Assembly (NCBI RefSeq): GCF_030582395.1 | Contig: NZ_CP104381.1 | Location: 3,410,001-3,474,000, forward strand | Direction of reading: 5' to 3' | Source: Ralstonia pickettii | GTDB taxonomy: Bacteria; Pseudomonadota; Gammaproteobacteria; Burkholderiales; Burkholderiaceae | DNA: 64,000 nucleotides | The notes under the pieces: generated by a model | Database searches by the model: none | Told to the model about the DNA's origin: nothing | The model's input: only the letters and a program-made list of their open reading frames with translations | Shown here: in pieces, positions 1 to 9,172 of the stretch | Numbering within the stretch: the stretch's first letter is position 1 | How the letters are laid out: each line of letters starts with the position of its first letter | Translations under genes and position numbers: made by a program

Positions 1-1
1 C

Positions 2-1831
2 GCGTGCCGCGACAAGCCTGGCGCCGTGACCGAAGAGTCGAAGCCGTCAACGCAGATGTCGCCGGCGCTGTTCGACTTGACCAGCCTGCAGCGCGAGGCC
101 AACGGCCGCTTCGGCTTCTCGGCCAAGAACACGCTCGGCCTGGCGCAGGCCCTGTATGAAAAGCATAAGGTGCTGACGTACCCGCGTACCGATTCGCGCG
201 CGCTGCCCGAAGACTACATGGGCACGGTCAAGCAGACCCTCGACATGCTGGGCGAAAGCTCGCCCAACTACCTGACGCACGCGAAGAAGATTCTCGCCAA
301 CCAGTGGGTCAAGCCGAACAAGCGGATCTTCGACAACAGCAAGATCAGCGATCACTTCGCCATCATCCCGACGCTGCAGGCACCGAAGAACCTGTCGGAG
401 CCGGAGCAGAAGCTGTACGACCTGGTGGTGCGCCGCTTCCTGGCGGTGTTCTTCCCGGCGGCCGAATACCAGGTCACCACCCGCGTGACCGAGGTGGCAG
501 GGCATCACTTCAAGACCGAAGGCAAGGTGCTGGTGAACCCGGGCTGGCTGGTCGTCTATGGCCGCGAGGCGCAGGGCGAAGATGCCAACCTTGTGCCGGT
601 CGCCAAGGACGAGAAGGTCAAGACGGACAAGGTCGAGCCGGTGGGCCTCACCACCAAGCCGCCCGCACGCTATAACGAAGCGACACTGCTTTCTGCCATG
701 GAGGGCGCCGGCAAGCTGGTCGACGACGACGCGCTGCGCGAAGCCATGGCCGGCAAGGGCCTGGGCACGCCAGCCACGCGCGCGGCCATCATCGAAGGGC
801 TGTTGACGGAAAAGTACCTCGTGCGCGAGGGCCGTGAGCTGATCCCGACGGCCAAGGCCTTCCAGCTGATGACGCTGCTGCGCGGCCTGGGCGTGGAAGA
901 ACTGACGCAAGCCGAGTTGACCGGCGGCTGGGAGCACAAGCTTTCCCTCATCGAGCGTGGTCAGCTGGAGCGCGACGAATTCATGCGCGAGATCGCGCAG
1001 ATGACGCAGCAGATCGTCAAGCGCGCGAAGGAATACGACAGCGACACCATCCCCGGCGACTATGCGACGCTTTCCACGCCATGTCCGCAATGCGGGCACG
1101 TGGTCAAGGAAAACTACCGCCGCTTCGCGTGCAGCCACTGCGACTTCTCGATCAGCAAGATTCCGGGTGGACGCCAGTTCGAGCTGGACGAGGTGGAAGA
1201 ATTGCTGACCAACAAGACCATCGGCCCGCTGCAGGGTTTCCGCAGCAAGATGGGCCGGCCGTTTGCGGCCATCCTCAAGCTGGCGCAGGAAGACGGTCAC
1301 TGGAAGATGGAGTTCGACTTCGGCCAGAACGACGAAGACGATGGCGAACCGGTCGATTTCTCCGGGCAGGAAAGCGTCGGCCACTGCCCGAAGTGCAACG
1401 GCAACGTCTACGAGCACGGCCTGAAGTACGTGTGCGAGAACGCCGTGGCGCAGCCCAAGACGTGCGATTTCACCACCGGCAAGATCATCCTGCAGCAGGA
1501 GATCAGCCGCGAGCAGTTGGCCAAGCTGCTGACCGAGGGCAAGACCGACCTGCTGACCGGCTTCAAGTCGGCGCGCACGGGCCGTAACTTCAAGGCGTTC
1601 CTGGTCAAGCAGCCGGACGGGAAGATCGGCTTCGAATTCGAACCCCGCGGCGAAGGCAAGGGCAAGCCTGGTGCCAAGACCGCGGCAAAGAAGACCACAG
1701 CAGCAGCCAAGACGCCTGCCGCCAAGAAGGCGCCGGCCAAGACCGCGAGCAAGACGGCCGCCAAGAAGCCCCCGGCGCGCAAGAAAGCCGCCGAAGCCGA
1801 GGCCGACGAGGAAAGCACCAGCGAAACCTGA
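2..1831 (+). CDS. topB: DNA topoisomerase III, C-terminal part (5' end outside window)
   Basis: Type IA topoisomerase that cuts and passes single DNA strands, decatenating replication and recombination intermediates. The frame is already open at base 2, so the start codon and the N-terminal TOPRIM domain lie upstream. The active-site tyrosine is in LTYPRTDSR (Tyr codon at 179-181). Two cysteine clusters follow, CPQC...CSHC from about 1081 and CPKC...C from about 1387, each leading into a repeat of the form LL..K...L.GF.S..GR.F.A, as in the C-terminal domains of TopB-like enzymes. The last ~55 residues are a Lys/Ala-rich, histone H1-like tail, common on high-GC betaproteobacterial DNA-binding proteins and probably a non-specific DNA contact. 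A perfect terminator follows. Family call is firm; only the missing N-terminus is unknown. Confidence 0.95.
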   Translation, partial: ACRDKPGAVTEESKPSTQMSPALFDLTSLQREANGRFGFSAKNTLGLAQALYEKHKVLTYPRTDSRALPEDYMGTVKQTLDMLGESSPNYLTHAKKILANQWVKPNKRIFDNSKISDHFAIIPTLQAPKNLSEPEQKLYDLVVRRFLAVFFPAAEYQVTTRVTEVAGHHFKTEGKVLVNPGWLVVYGREAQGEDANLVPVAKDEKVKTDKVEPVGLTTKPPARYNEATLLSAMEGAGKLVDDDALREAMAGKGLGTPATRAAIIEGLLTEKYLVREGRELIPTAKAFQLMTLLRGLGVEELTQAELTGGWEHKLSLIERGQLERDEFMREIAQMTQQIVKRAKEYDSDTIPGDYATLSTPCPQCGHVVKENYRRFACSHCDFSISKIPGGRQFELDEVEELLTNKTIGPLQGFRSKMGRPFAAILKLAQEDGHWKMEFDFGQNDEDDGEPVDFSGQESVGHCPKCNGNVYEHGLKYVCENAVAQPKTCDFTTGKIILQQEISREQLAKLLTEGKTDLLTGFKSARTGRNFKAFLVKQPDGKIGFEFEPRGEGKGKPGAKTAAKKTTAAAKTPAAKKAPAKTASKTAAKKPPARKKAAEAEADEESTSET

Positions 1832-1855
1832 TCGCAGTTTCGCAGGCATCAACGC

Positions 1856-1886
1856 AAACGGGAGGACAGTGTCCTCCCGTTTTGTT
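1856..1886. terminator. Bidirectional intrinsic terminator between topB and the LysR gene
   Basis: A perfect 12-bp stem (AAACGGGAGGAC at 1856-1867 with GTCCTCCCGTTT at 1871-1882) with a 3-nt loop, then TTTGTTTT on the plus strand. The A-run on the left arm gives a short T-run for minus-strand transcripts, fitting the convergent genes on either side. Confidence 0.9.
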
Positions 1887-1904
1887 TTGGCGATGCAGCT
1901 CGGC

Positions 1905-2843
1905 TTACGCGGCTTCGCTCAGGCCGCGGCCGGCGCGCGCTTCGCTGTGCTTGACCTCCATCGCCTGCGCCAGCATGTAATCGATGAACGTGCGGACCTT
2001 TGTCGGCAGGAACTTGCGGCTTGGGTACACCAGCGACAGCGACCGGTGCGGCAGCTTGTATTGCGGCAGCACGCGCACCAGACGCCCGGACTCCAGATCC
2101 GGCCGGGCCATGTACGACGACAGAATCGCGATGCCCATGTCGGCGAGCACGGCGCGGTGCATCAGTTCGGCATTGCTGGTGACGAGCGAGGGCTGCACGG
2201 GCACCGAGATCGACTGGCCGTCGGGCGTGCTCATCTCCCATTCGTGACGCAGTTGCGGATGCCACATGGCGATGACGCGGTGCTCGGCAATATCTTCGGC
2301 GCGCTGCGGCGTGGAATGCTGGCGGAGGTAGGCCGGCGTGGCGGCCATGACCATCTCGGCGGAAATCATCCGGCGCGCGACCAGGTGCGAGCCGAGGCCG
2401 AGTTCAGAAACCATGATGCCGACGTCGCGGCCATCCTCGACGATGTCGATCGGCCGGTCGGACAGCGCCACGTCAAACGTCACCTCGGGATAGAGCTGCT
2501 GGAAGCGCGCGAGCAGCATCGGCAGCACGTGCAGCCCGAACATGACGGGGGCGACGATGCGCAGGCCGCCCACCAGCGCCTGGCTGCGCGAGGTGGCCAG
2601 CGATTCGGCCTCGTCAATGTCGAGCAGGATCTGCGCACAGCGCTGCAGGTAGGTTTCGCCCACATCGGTCAGCGACAGGCTGCGCGTGGTGCGGTTGAGC
2701 AGGCGCGTGCCCAGATGCGCCTCCAGGTCGGCCACGTAGCGCGTGACCACGGCATTGCTCATCGACAGATGCTGGGCTGCCCGGGCGAAGCTGCCAAGCT
2801 CCACGACCTTGGAAAACACCCGCATCGACTGCAAACGATCCAT
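1905..2843 (-). CDS. LysR-family transcriptional regulator
   Basis: A 312-residue LysR-type regulator of normal length. Residues 1-60 are the winged helix-turn-helix (MDRLQSMRVFSKVVELGSFA start, TRYVADLEAHLGTRLLNR wing region); the rest is a periplasmic-binding-protein-like effector domain (GGLRIVAPVMFGLHVLP). It belongs to the large subgroup whose members often control an adjacent divergent gene. The only divergent neighbour is the acyl-CoA ligase at 3296, 452 bp away, so that gene is a plausible but unproven target. The effector cannot be read from sequence. The upstream region holds two palindromes that could be autoregulatory sites. Confidence 0.9.
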   Translation of the reverse strand: MDRLQSMRVFSKVVELGSFARAAQHLSMSNAVVTRYVADLEAHLGTRLLNRTTRSLSLTDVGETYLQRCAQILLDIDEAESLATSRSQALVGGLRIVAPVMFGLHVLPMLLARFQQLYPEVTFDVALSDRPIDIVEDGRDVGIMVSELGLGSHLVARRMISAEMVMAATPAYLRQHSTPQRAEDIAEHRVIAMWHPQLRHEWEMSTPDGQSISVPVQPSLVTSNAELMHRAVLADMGIAILSSYMARPDLESGRLVRVLPQYKLPHRSLSLVYPSRKFLPTKVRTFIDYMLAQAMEVKHSEARAGRGLSEAA

Positions 2844-3295
2844 TCCAGCCTCTCACATAATTTGTTGTCAAAAATAGAACAAATCTGTCACGACAGCAAA
2901 TATTTAATATTGTCACAAGCAATTCACTGCCTAGGGGCGATCCCAGAATGTGAGCGCACGCTCAGTGCAGAACATCGGCCGGGTTTGCGTTCACGTTAAT
3001 TAATTGCCATGGCTGGATATCCGACTTCTCACCGATTGACGCCGCAGCAGATTTGCGCCGAGACTCTATACCGAGCGGTAGATTTTTGTGGAATTCATCT
3101 TGCGCAAAGTCATGTTGGGCCCGAACCGTGGGTGGAACAGGGTTTTGCGCAAATCGGTGCGGCGTTGCGCAGACAGCTTCGCCATACTCGAACGATGGAC
3201 GCCGCCTACCCTGACCCGCATGAGCGCCCCGCAACGAGGGCAGCCATCACGGCCGATGTATCGCCCTGCGATGCCTGCGGCCGAGGAGACACCAC
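2844..3295. other. Divergent intergenic region between LysR gene and acyl-CoA ligase
   Basis: No gene seen in these 452 bp. The part next to the LysR start is AT-rich and carries a dyad CTGTC-AC-GACAG (2885-2896) and a perfect 13-bp palindrome AATATT-T-AATATT (2899-2911), placed where LysR regulators usually bind to repress themselves and activate a divergent gene. A TTAATTAA sequence lies near 2998. Short open frames further right have no ribosome-binding site or recognisable product. Confidence 0.5.
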
Positions 3296-4984
3296 ATGAC
3301 CATCCAGAACCGCGAACCGGTCAACTATCTCGCAGGCGAGATGCCGCTGCACCGGTATTGCGCCCACCATGCGCAGCAGACGCCCGAGCGCATCGCCCTG
3401 TTGTGGTATGGCCGCACGATCTGCTGGCGGGAGCTGGATCAGGCCTCGACACGGCTGGCGGTGCAACTGCGCCGCTTGGGCGTGACACGCGGCGACCGCG
3501 TTGCATTGTTTCTGCACAATTGTCCGCAAGCCATCGTGGCGCATCTGGCCACGGTCAAGCTGGGCGGCATCGTTGTGCCGTGCGGGCCGCTGTCGCGCCA
3601 ACACGAGCTGCGCGACCAACTGGCCGATTGCGGCGCCAAGATTCTGGTGGCCGCTGCAGACCTGATGCCGATCGTCGAGGCCGCCCGGCCGGGGACGTCG
3701 GTCACGACCGTCATCACGACGCGCTATGCCGATCTGCAGCCTTCGCAGCCGGCCTGCCGCAAGGCGCTGGCGGTGCCGCCCGAGTTGATTGCGGCCGATG
3801 CCTCGTCGGCGCCGCCGCTCAAGAACAGGCCGGGCGCCGCACAGCTTGACCTGATGCAATTGATGGCTGAGCCCGTGGATGTAGCCGAGCGCAACGCCGT
3901 GGCGGCTATCGAGGTGAGTCTGGACGACGTTGCGCTGATGGTCTACACGTCGGGCACCACCGGCCGCCCGAAGGGCGCCATGCTCACGCACCGCAACGCA
4001 CTGTACAAGACCGCCGTCACGGTGCAGGTCAGCGGCATCCATGCCGCGGACGTGATGCTGGCGGTGGCGCCGCTGTCTCACATTGCCGGCATGCTGATGG
4101 GCATGAACGTGATGCTGTACTCCGGTGCGACGACCATCCTGCTCTATCGGTTCGATCCTCTGGCCGTGCTGCAGGCGATCGACCGCTACCGCGTGACACG
4201 CTGGTACAGCATGACGCCGATGAATCTGGCGGTCATGGCGCATCCGGACGCGGCGCAGTACCGCATGGAATCCTTGGTGGCCAACCCATGCACCAGCTTC
4301 GGTGTCACCCTGACCGAAGCGATTGCCGAGCAGTGGCGTGCTTTTGCTGGCCCGCAATGCCGCATCTACGAAGCGGCCTATGGGCTGTCGGAAACCCACA
4401 CCTGCGACGCCATCACACCCGCCGAGGCTCCGCGCTGGGGTTGGCACGGCAAGATCGTCCCGCAGACCGAGGTATGCATCGTCGACCCGCACACCGGCGC
4501 GGAATTGCCCCCGGGCCAGGCCGGCGAGATCACCATCCGCAGCCCCGGCGTGTTCCGCGGTTACTGGCAGCGCGACGATGCCACGCGTGCCGTCCTGCAC
4601 AACGGTTTTCTCCGTACCGGCGATATTGGCCAGGTCTCGCCCGACGGCTACCTGCAATGGCAGGGGCGCATCAAGGAAATGATCAAGGTGTCGGGCTACA
4701 GCGTGTTTCCGGAAGAGGTCGAGGCGCTGCTGTCGCGCCACCCCGGCATCCGCCAAGTGGCCGTGACGCCAATTCCCGATCCCGACAAGGGCGAAGTCGT
4801 GTGCGCGCATGTGGTACCGATGAACGGCGTGACGCTCTCGGAAGCCGAGCTGATCGCCTGGTCGCGCGACAACATGGCGCCATACAAGGTGCCGCGGCGC
4901 GTGAAGTTCCACGATGCGCTGCCCGCTACCGCAACGGGCAAGGTGCTGCGAAGGTTGCTGCGCGAAGAAGCCGTCGCCGCCTGA
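3296..4984 (+). CDS. Acyl-CoA ligase (AMP-dependent synthetase/ligase, ANL superfamily)
   Basis: A 562-residue adenylate-forming enzyme that activates a carboxylic acid with ATP and loads it onto CoA. The P-loop YTSGTTGRPKG is at about residues 217-227; the second core motif is YGLSETHTCD, then RTGDIGQVSPDGYLQWQGRI with the hinge, and the C-terminal catalytic lysine is in PATATGKVLRR. Start ATG 3296 has a good GAGGAG ribosome-binding site. The substrate (medium/long fatty acid, aromatic or other acid) is not decidable here. It is monocistronic, ended by a strong terminator. An unusual poorly conserved stretch with EPVDVAERNAVAA (about residues 190-205) precedes the P-loop. Confidence 0.88.
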   Translation: MTIQNREPVNYLAGEMPLHRYCAHHAQQTPERIALLWYGRTICWRELDQASTRLAVQLRRLGVTRGDRVALFLHNCPQAIVAHLATVKLGGIVVPCGPLSRQHELRDQLADCGAKILVAAADLMPIVEAARPGTSVTTVITTRYADLQPSQPACRKALAVPPELIAADASSAPPLKNRPGAAQLDLMQLMAEPVDVAERNAVAAIEVSLDDVALMVYTSGTTGRPKGAMLTHRNALYKTAVTVQVSGIHAADVMLAVAPLSHIAGMLMGMNVMLYSGATTILLYRFDPLAVLQAIDRYRVTRWYSMTPMNLAVMAHPDAAQYRMESLVANPCTSFGVTLTEAIAEQWRAFAGPQCRIYEAAYGLSETHTCDAITPAEAPRWGWHGKIVPQTEVCIVDPHTGAELPPGQAGEITIRSPGVFRGYWQRDDATRAVLHNGFLRTGDIGQVSPDGYLQWQGRIKEMIKVSGYSVFPEEVEALLSRHPGIRQVAVTPIPDPDKGEVVCAHVVPMNGVTLSEAELIAWSRDNMAPYKVPRRVKFHDALPATATGKVLRRLLREEAVAA

Positions 4985-4988
4985 AAGC

Positions 4989-5019
4989 AAAACGGCCGCC
5001 CAATTCTGGCGGCCGTTTT
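4989..5019. terminator. Bidirectional terminator between acyl-CoA ligase and rodA
   Basis: Perfect 12-bp stem, AAAACGGCCGCC (4989-5000) with GGCGGCCGTTTT (5008-5019), 7-nt loop. The arms give a T4 on one strand and the equivalent on the other, serving the convergent genes whose ends are only 36 bp apart. Confidence 0.9.
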
Positions 5020-5020
5020 G

Positions 5021-6172
5021 TCAGGTCTGTACGAAGCGTTTCTGTCGGGCGATGCTCATCAGGATACCGATGCCCATGCCCAGCGTGACAAGCGCCGTCC
5101 CCCCGTAACTGATGAGCGGCAGCGGCACGCCCACCACCGGCAGGATGCCGCTCACCATGCCCATGTTGACGAAGGCGTAGGTGAAGAAGATCAGCGTGAT
5201 GGATCCGGCCAGCAGGCGCCCGAACAGTGTGCCCGCATTGGCCGCAATGAAGAGCCCGCGCAAGATCAGCAGCAGATAGAGGAACAGCAGCACGCCGTTG
5301 CCCACCAGCCCGAATTCCTCTGAATACACCGCGAAGATGAAGTCGGTGTGCTTCTCGGGAATGAATTCCAGGTGGGTTTGCGTGCCCTTCAGCCATCCCT
5401 TGCCCGTCACGCCGCCCGAGCCGATGGCGATGATCGACTGGATGGTGTGGAAGCCCTTGCCCAGCGGGTCGGTGGTCGGGTCGAGCAGCGTACAGACGCG
5501 GTGTTGCTGGTAGTCGTGCAGGATCGGCCAGTTCACGCCCGGCGCGCAAATGCGCGATTCGAACGACACCACCAACGTGATCGCCGTGACAGCAACCACC
5601 AGCACCGGCACGATCAGCCGCCAAGACAGCCCGGCGAAGTAGATCACGTAGATGCCTGCCGCCAGGACCAGCAGCGCGGTGCCCAGGTCGGGCTGCTTGG
5701 CGATGAGCCCGACGGGAATCAGCAGCAGCAAGGCGGCCGCCAGATAGTCGTACCAGTGGATCACGCCCTCGCGCTTCTGGAAGTACCACGCCAGCATCAG
5801 CGGCATGGCGATCTTCATGATCTCGGAAGGCTGCACCACCACGCCGATATTGAGCCACCGCCGCGCGCCCTTGCGGATCAGCCCGAACGCCGCCACGCCA
5901 ATCAACAGCGCCACGCCCACGGTGTAGAGCGGCACGGCAAAACGCATCAGTGTCTGCTGCGGCAGGTTGGCGATGATCCACATCAGCACGAACGACAGCA
6001 GGATGTTGCGGACCTGGTCTTCCACCCGGCCCGGCATGTCGATGGCGGCCGAATACAGGGCCACCAATCCCGTCCCGAGCAGCAGGAAGACGATCAGCGC
6101 CAGCGGGCCGTCGAAGCCGGTGAAGAGCGACTTGATGACGTTGAATATGCGGCGCTTGTCCAGTTTGTTCAT
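5021..6172 (-). CDS. rodA: Rod shape-determining protein RodA (SEDS peptidoglycan glycosyltransferase)
   Basis: Integral membrane SEDS-family glycosyltransferase that polymerises lipid II during cell elongation, acting with PBP2 (next gene upstream in the transcript) and the MreBCD scaffold. 383 residues from the ATG at 6172 (MNKLDKRRIFNVIKS), which has a GAGGA site; an open frame extends upstream but into PBP2. About ten hydrophobic segments are visible, with the family signatures in KQPDLGTALLVLAAG and the C-terminal SYGGTALVTLGMGIGILMSI. It starts 23 nt after the mrdA stop, so the two are co-transcribed. Confidence 0.95.
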   Translation of the reverse strand: MNKLDKRRIFNVIKSLFTGFDGPLALIVFLLLGTGLVALYSAAIDMPGRVEDQVRNILLSFVLMWIIANLPQQTLMRFAVPLYTVGVALLIGVAAFGLIRKGARRWLNIGVVVQPSEIMKIAMPLMLAWYFQKREGVIHWYDYLAAALLLLIPVGLIAKQPDLGTALLVLAAGIYVIYFAGLSWRLIVPVLVVAVTAITLVVSFESRICAPGVNWPILHDYQQHRVCTLLDPTTDPLGKGFHTIQSIIAIGSGGVTGKGWLKGTQTHLEFIPEKHTDFIFAVYSEEFGLVGNGVLLFLYLLLILRGLFIAANAGTLFGRLLAGSITLIFFTYAFVNMGMVSGILPVVGVPLPLISYGGTALVTLGMGIGILMSIARQKRFVQT

Positions 6173-6195
6173 GGCGAAATCCTCAAGCGCAAATA

Positions 6196-8601
6196 TCAGG
6201 GCGCGGCCGGCTTGGAGGCCGGTTTCTGCGCGGGCTTCGACGCCGGCTTGTTGCCGGGCTTGGCGTCCTTCGCACCCTTGGGGGTGGTGGCCGGAGCCGA
6301 AGCCGGTGCGGCGGCGTTGCCCCGTCCGCGCGGCGGCAGTTCGGGTGCCGGTTGTGCATGCGACAGCGCTTGCAGCACTTGGGCGTCCAGCGTGGCCGGG
6401 GCGACAGCTTCGGCGCTGGTGCCGGCCTCGCGCAGGGCCGGTGCCAGCAGGTCGGGCGACAGCGGCGGCACGCTGCGTGCGGCGCCCGCCGGAACCGACG
6501 ACGCGGTCGGCGCCGAAGCGGCGGCCACGGCAGTGGCGGAGGAGGCTGCCGTGCCTGAAGCGGATGTGACCCCGGATGCCGGCTCTGCAGCCACCGCCGG
6601 CGCGGCAGTCGCGCTGGCGATGGTGGCCGTCTTGCCCGTCGAGAACACGCTCGGCGTATCCACCGGCGGTTGCTGCTGGGGTTTCGGCGCGGTGGCAGCC
6701 AGCTCGGCGGGCCACTTGCCGGTCAGGTAGTAGTCCATGACCGCACGTGCAATCGGCGCGGCCGAGGCAGCGCCGAAGCCCGCGTTTTCCACGATCAGCG
6801 CCAGCGCGATCTTCGGATGGTCCGCCGGCGCAAACGCCTCGAACAGTGCGTGGTCGCGCTTGTTTTCAGGAATGGCGTGGTGGTTGTACTTCTCGTTCTT
6901 GCCCAGCGAATACACCTGCGCCGTGCCCGTCTTGCCCGCCGACACATACTGCGCACCGATGAACGCCTTGGCCGCCGTGCCGGCCTGGTTGACGCCCACC
7001 ATGGCGCGCTTGATTACGTCGATGTTGGCCTGCTTGAGCGGAATCCGGTAGCTCTCCGTCGGCACCGTCAGCGAGCGCGACTTGGACAGCGAATCTTCAA
7101 CCGCCTTCACCAGGTGGGGCTTCATCACCACGCCATTGTTGGCCAGCGTCGAAATCGCATGCGCGAGCTGCAGGATGGTGAAGTTGTTGTAGCCCTGGCC
7201 GATGCCCAGCGAGATCGTTTCGCCGTCGTACCACTTCTGCTGTTCCGGGCGCTTGTAGGCTTTGCGCTTCCAGTCCGTGGAGGGCAGGATGCCGGTGCGC
7301 TCGCCTTCGATGTCGATGCCCGTGACTTGCCCGAAGCCGAATGGCTTCATGAAATCGTGGATGGCATTGACGCCCATGTCGTTGGCGAGCCGGTAGTAAT
7401 ACGTGTCGCACGACGCCACGATGGAGCGGTACATGTCGACCCAGCCGTGCCCGCCCGGCGCGTCGTCGCGAAAGGTGTGATTGCCGAGCGTGAACGAGCC
7501 TGGGTCAGCCATGCCCCACTGCGGCGTGCGCTTGCCCAGCTCCAGCGCGCCCAGCGCCATAAAGGGCTTGTACGTCGAGCCGGGCGGATACGTGCCGCGC
7601 AGCGGGCGGTTCAGCAGCGGCTTGTCCGGCGAGTTGTTCAGCTCATTCCAGGTTGCGCTGTCGATCCCTTCAATGAACAGGTTCGGATCGAACGTTGGCT
7701 TGGAGACGAAGGCGAGGATGTCGCCCGTTTCCGGCTCGATCGCCACCAGGGCGCCGCGCCGGTTGCCGAAGAGTTGCTCGGCCAGCCGCTGCAGGTTGAT
7801 GTCGAGCGACAGGATCAGGTTGTTGCCCGGCGTTGCCTGCGAGGTGGACAGCGTGCGGATCGGCCGCCCGCCCGCGCTCACTTCCACCTCTTCGTAGCCG
7901 GTCAGGCCGTGCAGCTCGGTTTCGTAGCTCTGCTCGATACCGACCTTGCCGATGTATTCCGTGCCGCTGTAGTTGTTGGAATCCTTGCGCGGGTCGTACG
8001 CCACGCCCGGCTGGCTGTTGGCATCGCTCATGTTGTCGATGCGGTCCAGGTCGCGCTCGGAGATCCGGCCGATGTAGCCGATCACGTGCGACGCCGAGTC
8101 GCCCAGCGGGTATTGGCGGAACAGCCGCGCATGCACATCCACACCCGGAAAGCGGAAGCGCTGCGCCGAAAAGCGCGCGACTTCCTGGTCCGTCAGCTGA
8201 CTGCGGATCGGCAGGCTTTCGAAGCTGCGCGCATCTTCCATCAGACGCTTGAAGCGGCGGCGGTCGCGCGGCTGGATATCGACCACCTGGGCAAGCTGGT
8301 CGATCGTGTTATCGAGCGTGTCCTGCAGCTTGGAAGGCGTGATCTCCAGCGTGTAGGCAGAATAGTTGCGCGCCAGCACCACGCCGTTGCGGTCCATGAT
8401 GATGCCGCGGTTGGGCTCGATGGGCGCGACCGAGATGCGGTTGTCTTCCGCCTTGGCCGAGTACTGCTCGTGCTTGACCTGCTGCAGCCAGAAGAAGCGC
8501 GCCAGCAGCAGCCCGAAGCAGACGAGCACGAACAGGGCGGCCGCCGCCAGCCGCAGGCGGAAGCGCGACAGCTCCTGTTCGACGTTGCGGATTTCGGTCA
8601 T
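6196..8601 (-). CDS. mrdA: Penicillin-binding protein 2 (elongasome transpeptidase)
   Basis: Class B PBP that cross-links lateral-wall peptidoglycan with RodA. 801 residues: a short cytoplasmic N-terminus, one membrane anchor (about residues 16-42), a pedestal domain with the N-terminal GIIMDRNGVVLARN motif, and the transpeptidase domain with the SxxK nucleophile GSTYK (Ser342-Lys345) and SAGKTGTAQ further on. The family norm is about 630 residues; the extra length is a ~140-residue Ala/Pro/Thr-rich tail ending in repeated K-P-A-S-K-P. The core is intact, so the tail is an addition, as in other Ralstonia/Burkholderia PBP2s. Confidence 0.95.
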   Translation of the reverse strand: MTEIRNVEQELSRFRLRLAAAALFVLVCFGLLLARFFWLQQVKHEQYSAKAEDNRISVAPIEPNRGIIMDRNGVVLARNYSAYTLEITPSKLQDTLDNTIDQLAQVVDIQPRDRRRFKRLMEDARSFESLPIRSQLTDQEVARFSAQRFRFPGVDVHARLFRQYPLGDSASHVIGYIGRISERDLDRIDNMSDANSQPGVAYDPRKDSNNYSGTEYIGKVGIEQSYETELHGLTGYEEVEVSAGGRPIRTLSTSQATPGNNLILSLDINLQRLAEQLFGNRRGALVAIEPETGDILAFVSKPTFDPNLFIEGIDSATWNELNNSPDKPLLNRPLRGTYPPGSTYKPFMALGALELGKRTPQWGMADPGSFTLGNHTFRDDAPGGHGWVDMYRSIVASCDTYYYRLANDMGVNAIHDFMKPFGFGQVTGIDIEGERTGILPSTDWKRKAYKRPEQQKWYDGETISLGIGQGYNNFTILQLAHAISTLANNGVVMKPHLVKAVEDSLSKSRSLTVPTESYRIPLKQANIDVIKRAMVGVNQAGTAAKAFIGAQYVSAGKTGTAQVYSLGKNEKYNHHAIPENKRDHALFEAFAPADHPKIALALIVENAGFGAASAAPIARAVMDYYLTGKWPAELAATAPKPQQQPPVDTPSVFSTGKTATIASATAAPAVAAEPASGVTSASGTAASSATAVAAASAPTASSVPAGAARSVPPLSPDLLAPALREAGTSAEAVAPATLDAQVLQALSHAQPAPELPPRGRGNAAAPASAPATTPKGAKDAKPGNKPASKPAQKPASKPAAP

Positions 8602-8643
8602 GCCAGGTGAAGGCGAATAGCGGAGTGCATCAGATCGGCCGCC

Positions 8644-9156
8644 TTAGATGGGCCGGGTTTCGTCGACGCTTTCCGGGCGACGCTGCGGCGCCAGCAGGAA
8701 GGCGTTGGCGAACGGCCAGAGGGCAGCTTCGATCAGCGGCGGCAGGATGACCTGCCAGTCCGGCAGGTGCGCGCCCATCAGCAGTCGGATGACGATCGGC
8801 ACGGCGTGCGCCAGCACCAGCAGCGGCAGCACGTGCAGCGCCTGCGACAGTACCGAGAACCACAGCACGCGCCGGTGAATCGTGATCGCGAAGTACGACA
8901 GCATCGTGTAGGCCATCGCGTGTTCACCCAGCAGACGTGCTTCGTGCACGTCCATCAGCAGGCCGAGCAGAAAAGCCACCACCATGCCCACACGTCGCGG
9001 CTGGTGGATGTTCCAGAACACCAGCACGAGCGCCACCAGATCGGGAATCCACTGCATGTGGCCCCACGGCATCAGGTTGAAGAGAAACGCCAGCACGAAG
9101 CTGAACGCGATGAAGCCAGGGTTGACCGGGCGCAGCAGGTATTGGGGCGAGTTCAT
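8644..9156 (-). CDS. mreD: Rod shape-determining membrane protein MreD
   Basis: 170-residue multispanning inner-membrane protein of the elongasome, linking MreC to PBP2/RodA. About five hydrophobic helices are visible; LMDVHEARLLGEHAMAYTML carries the GLLMD.....LG family signature. The gene starts 16 nt downstream of mreC in the transcript and precedes mrdA by 42 nt, so mreC-mreD-mrdA-rodA reads as one unit. Confidence 0.93.
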   Translation of the reverse strand: MNSPQYLLRPVNPGFIAFSFVLAFLFNLMPWGHMQWIPDLVALVLVFWNIHQPRRVGMVVAFLLGLLMDVHEARLLGEHAMAYTMLSYFAITIHRRVLWFSVLSQALHVLPLLVLAHAVPIVIRLLMGAHLPDWQVILPPLIEAALWPFANAFLLAPQRRPESVDETRPI

Positions 9157-9172
9157 GATCGATGGCCTCGCT

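Noticed and set aside
47..1852. A 601-codon open frame on the minus strand opposite topB.
   Set aside because: It mirrors the high-GC third-position bias of topB, has no domain signature or ribosome-binding site, and its translation is Leu/Arg/Gly-rich low complexity.
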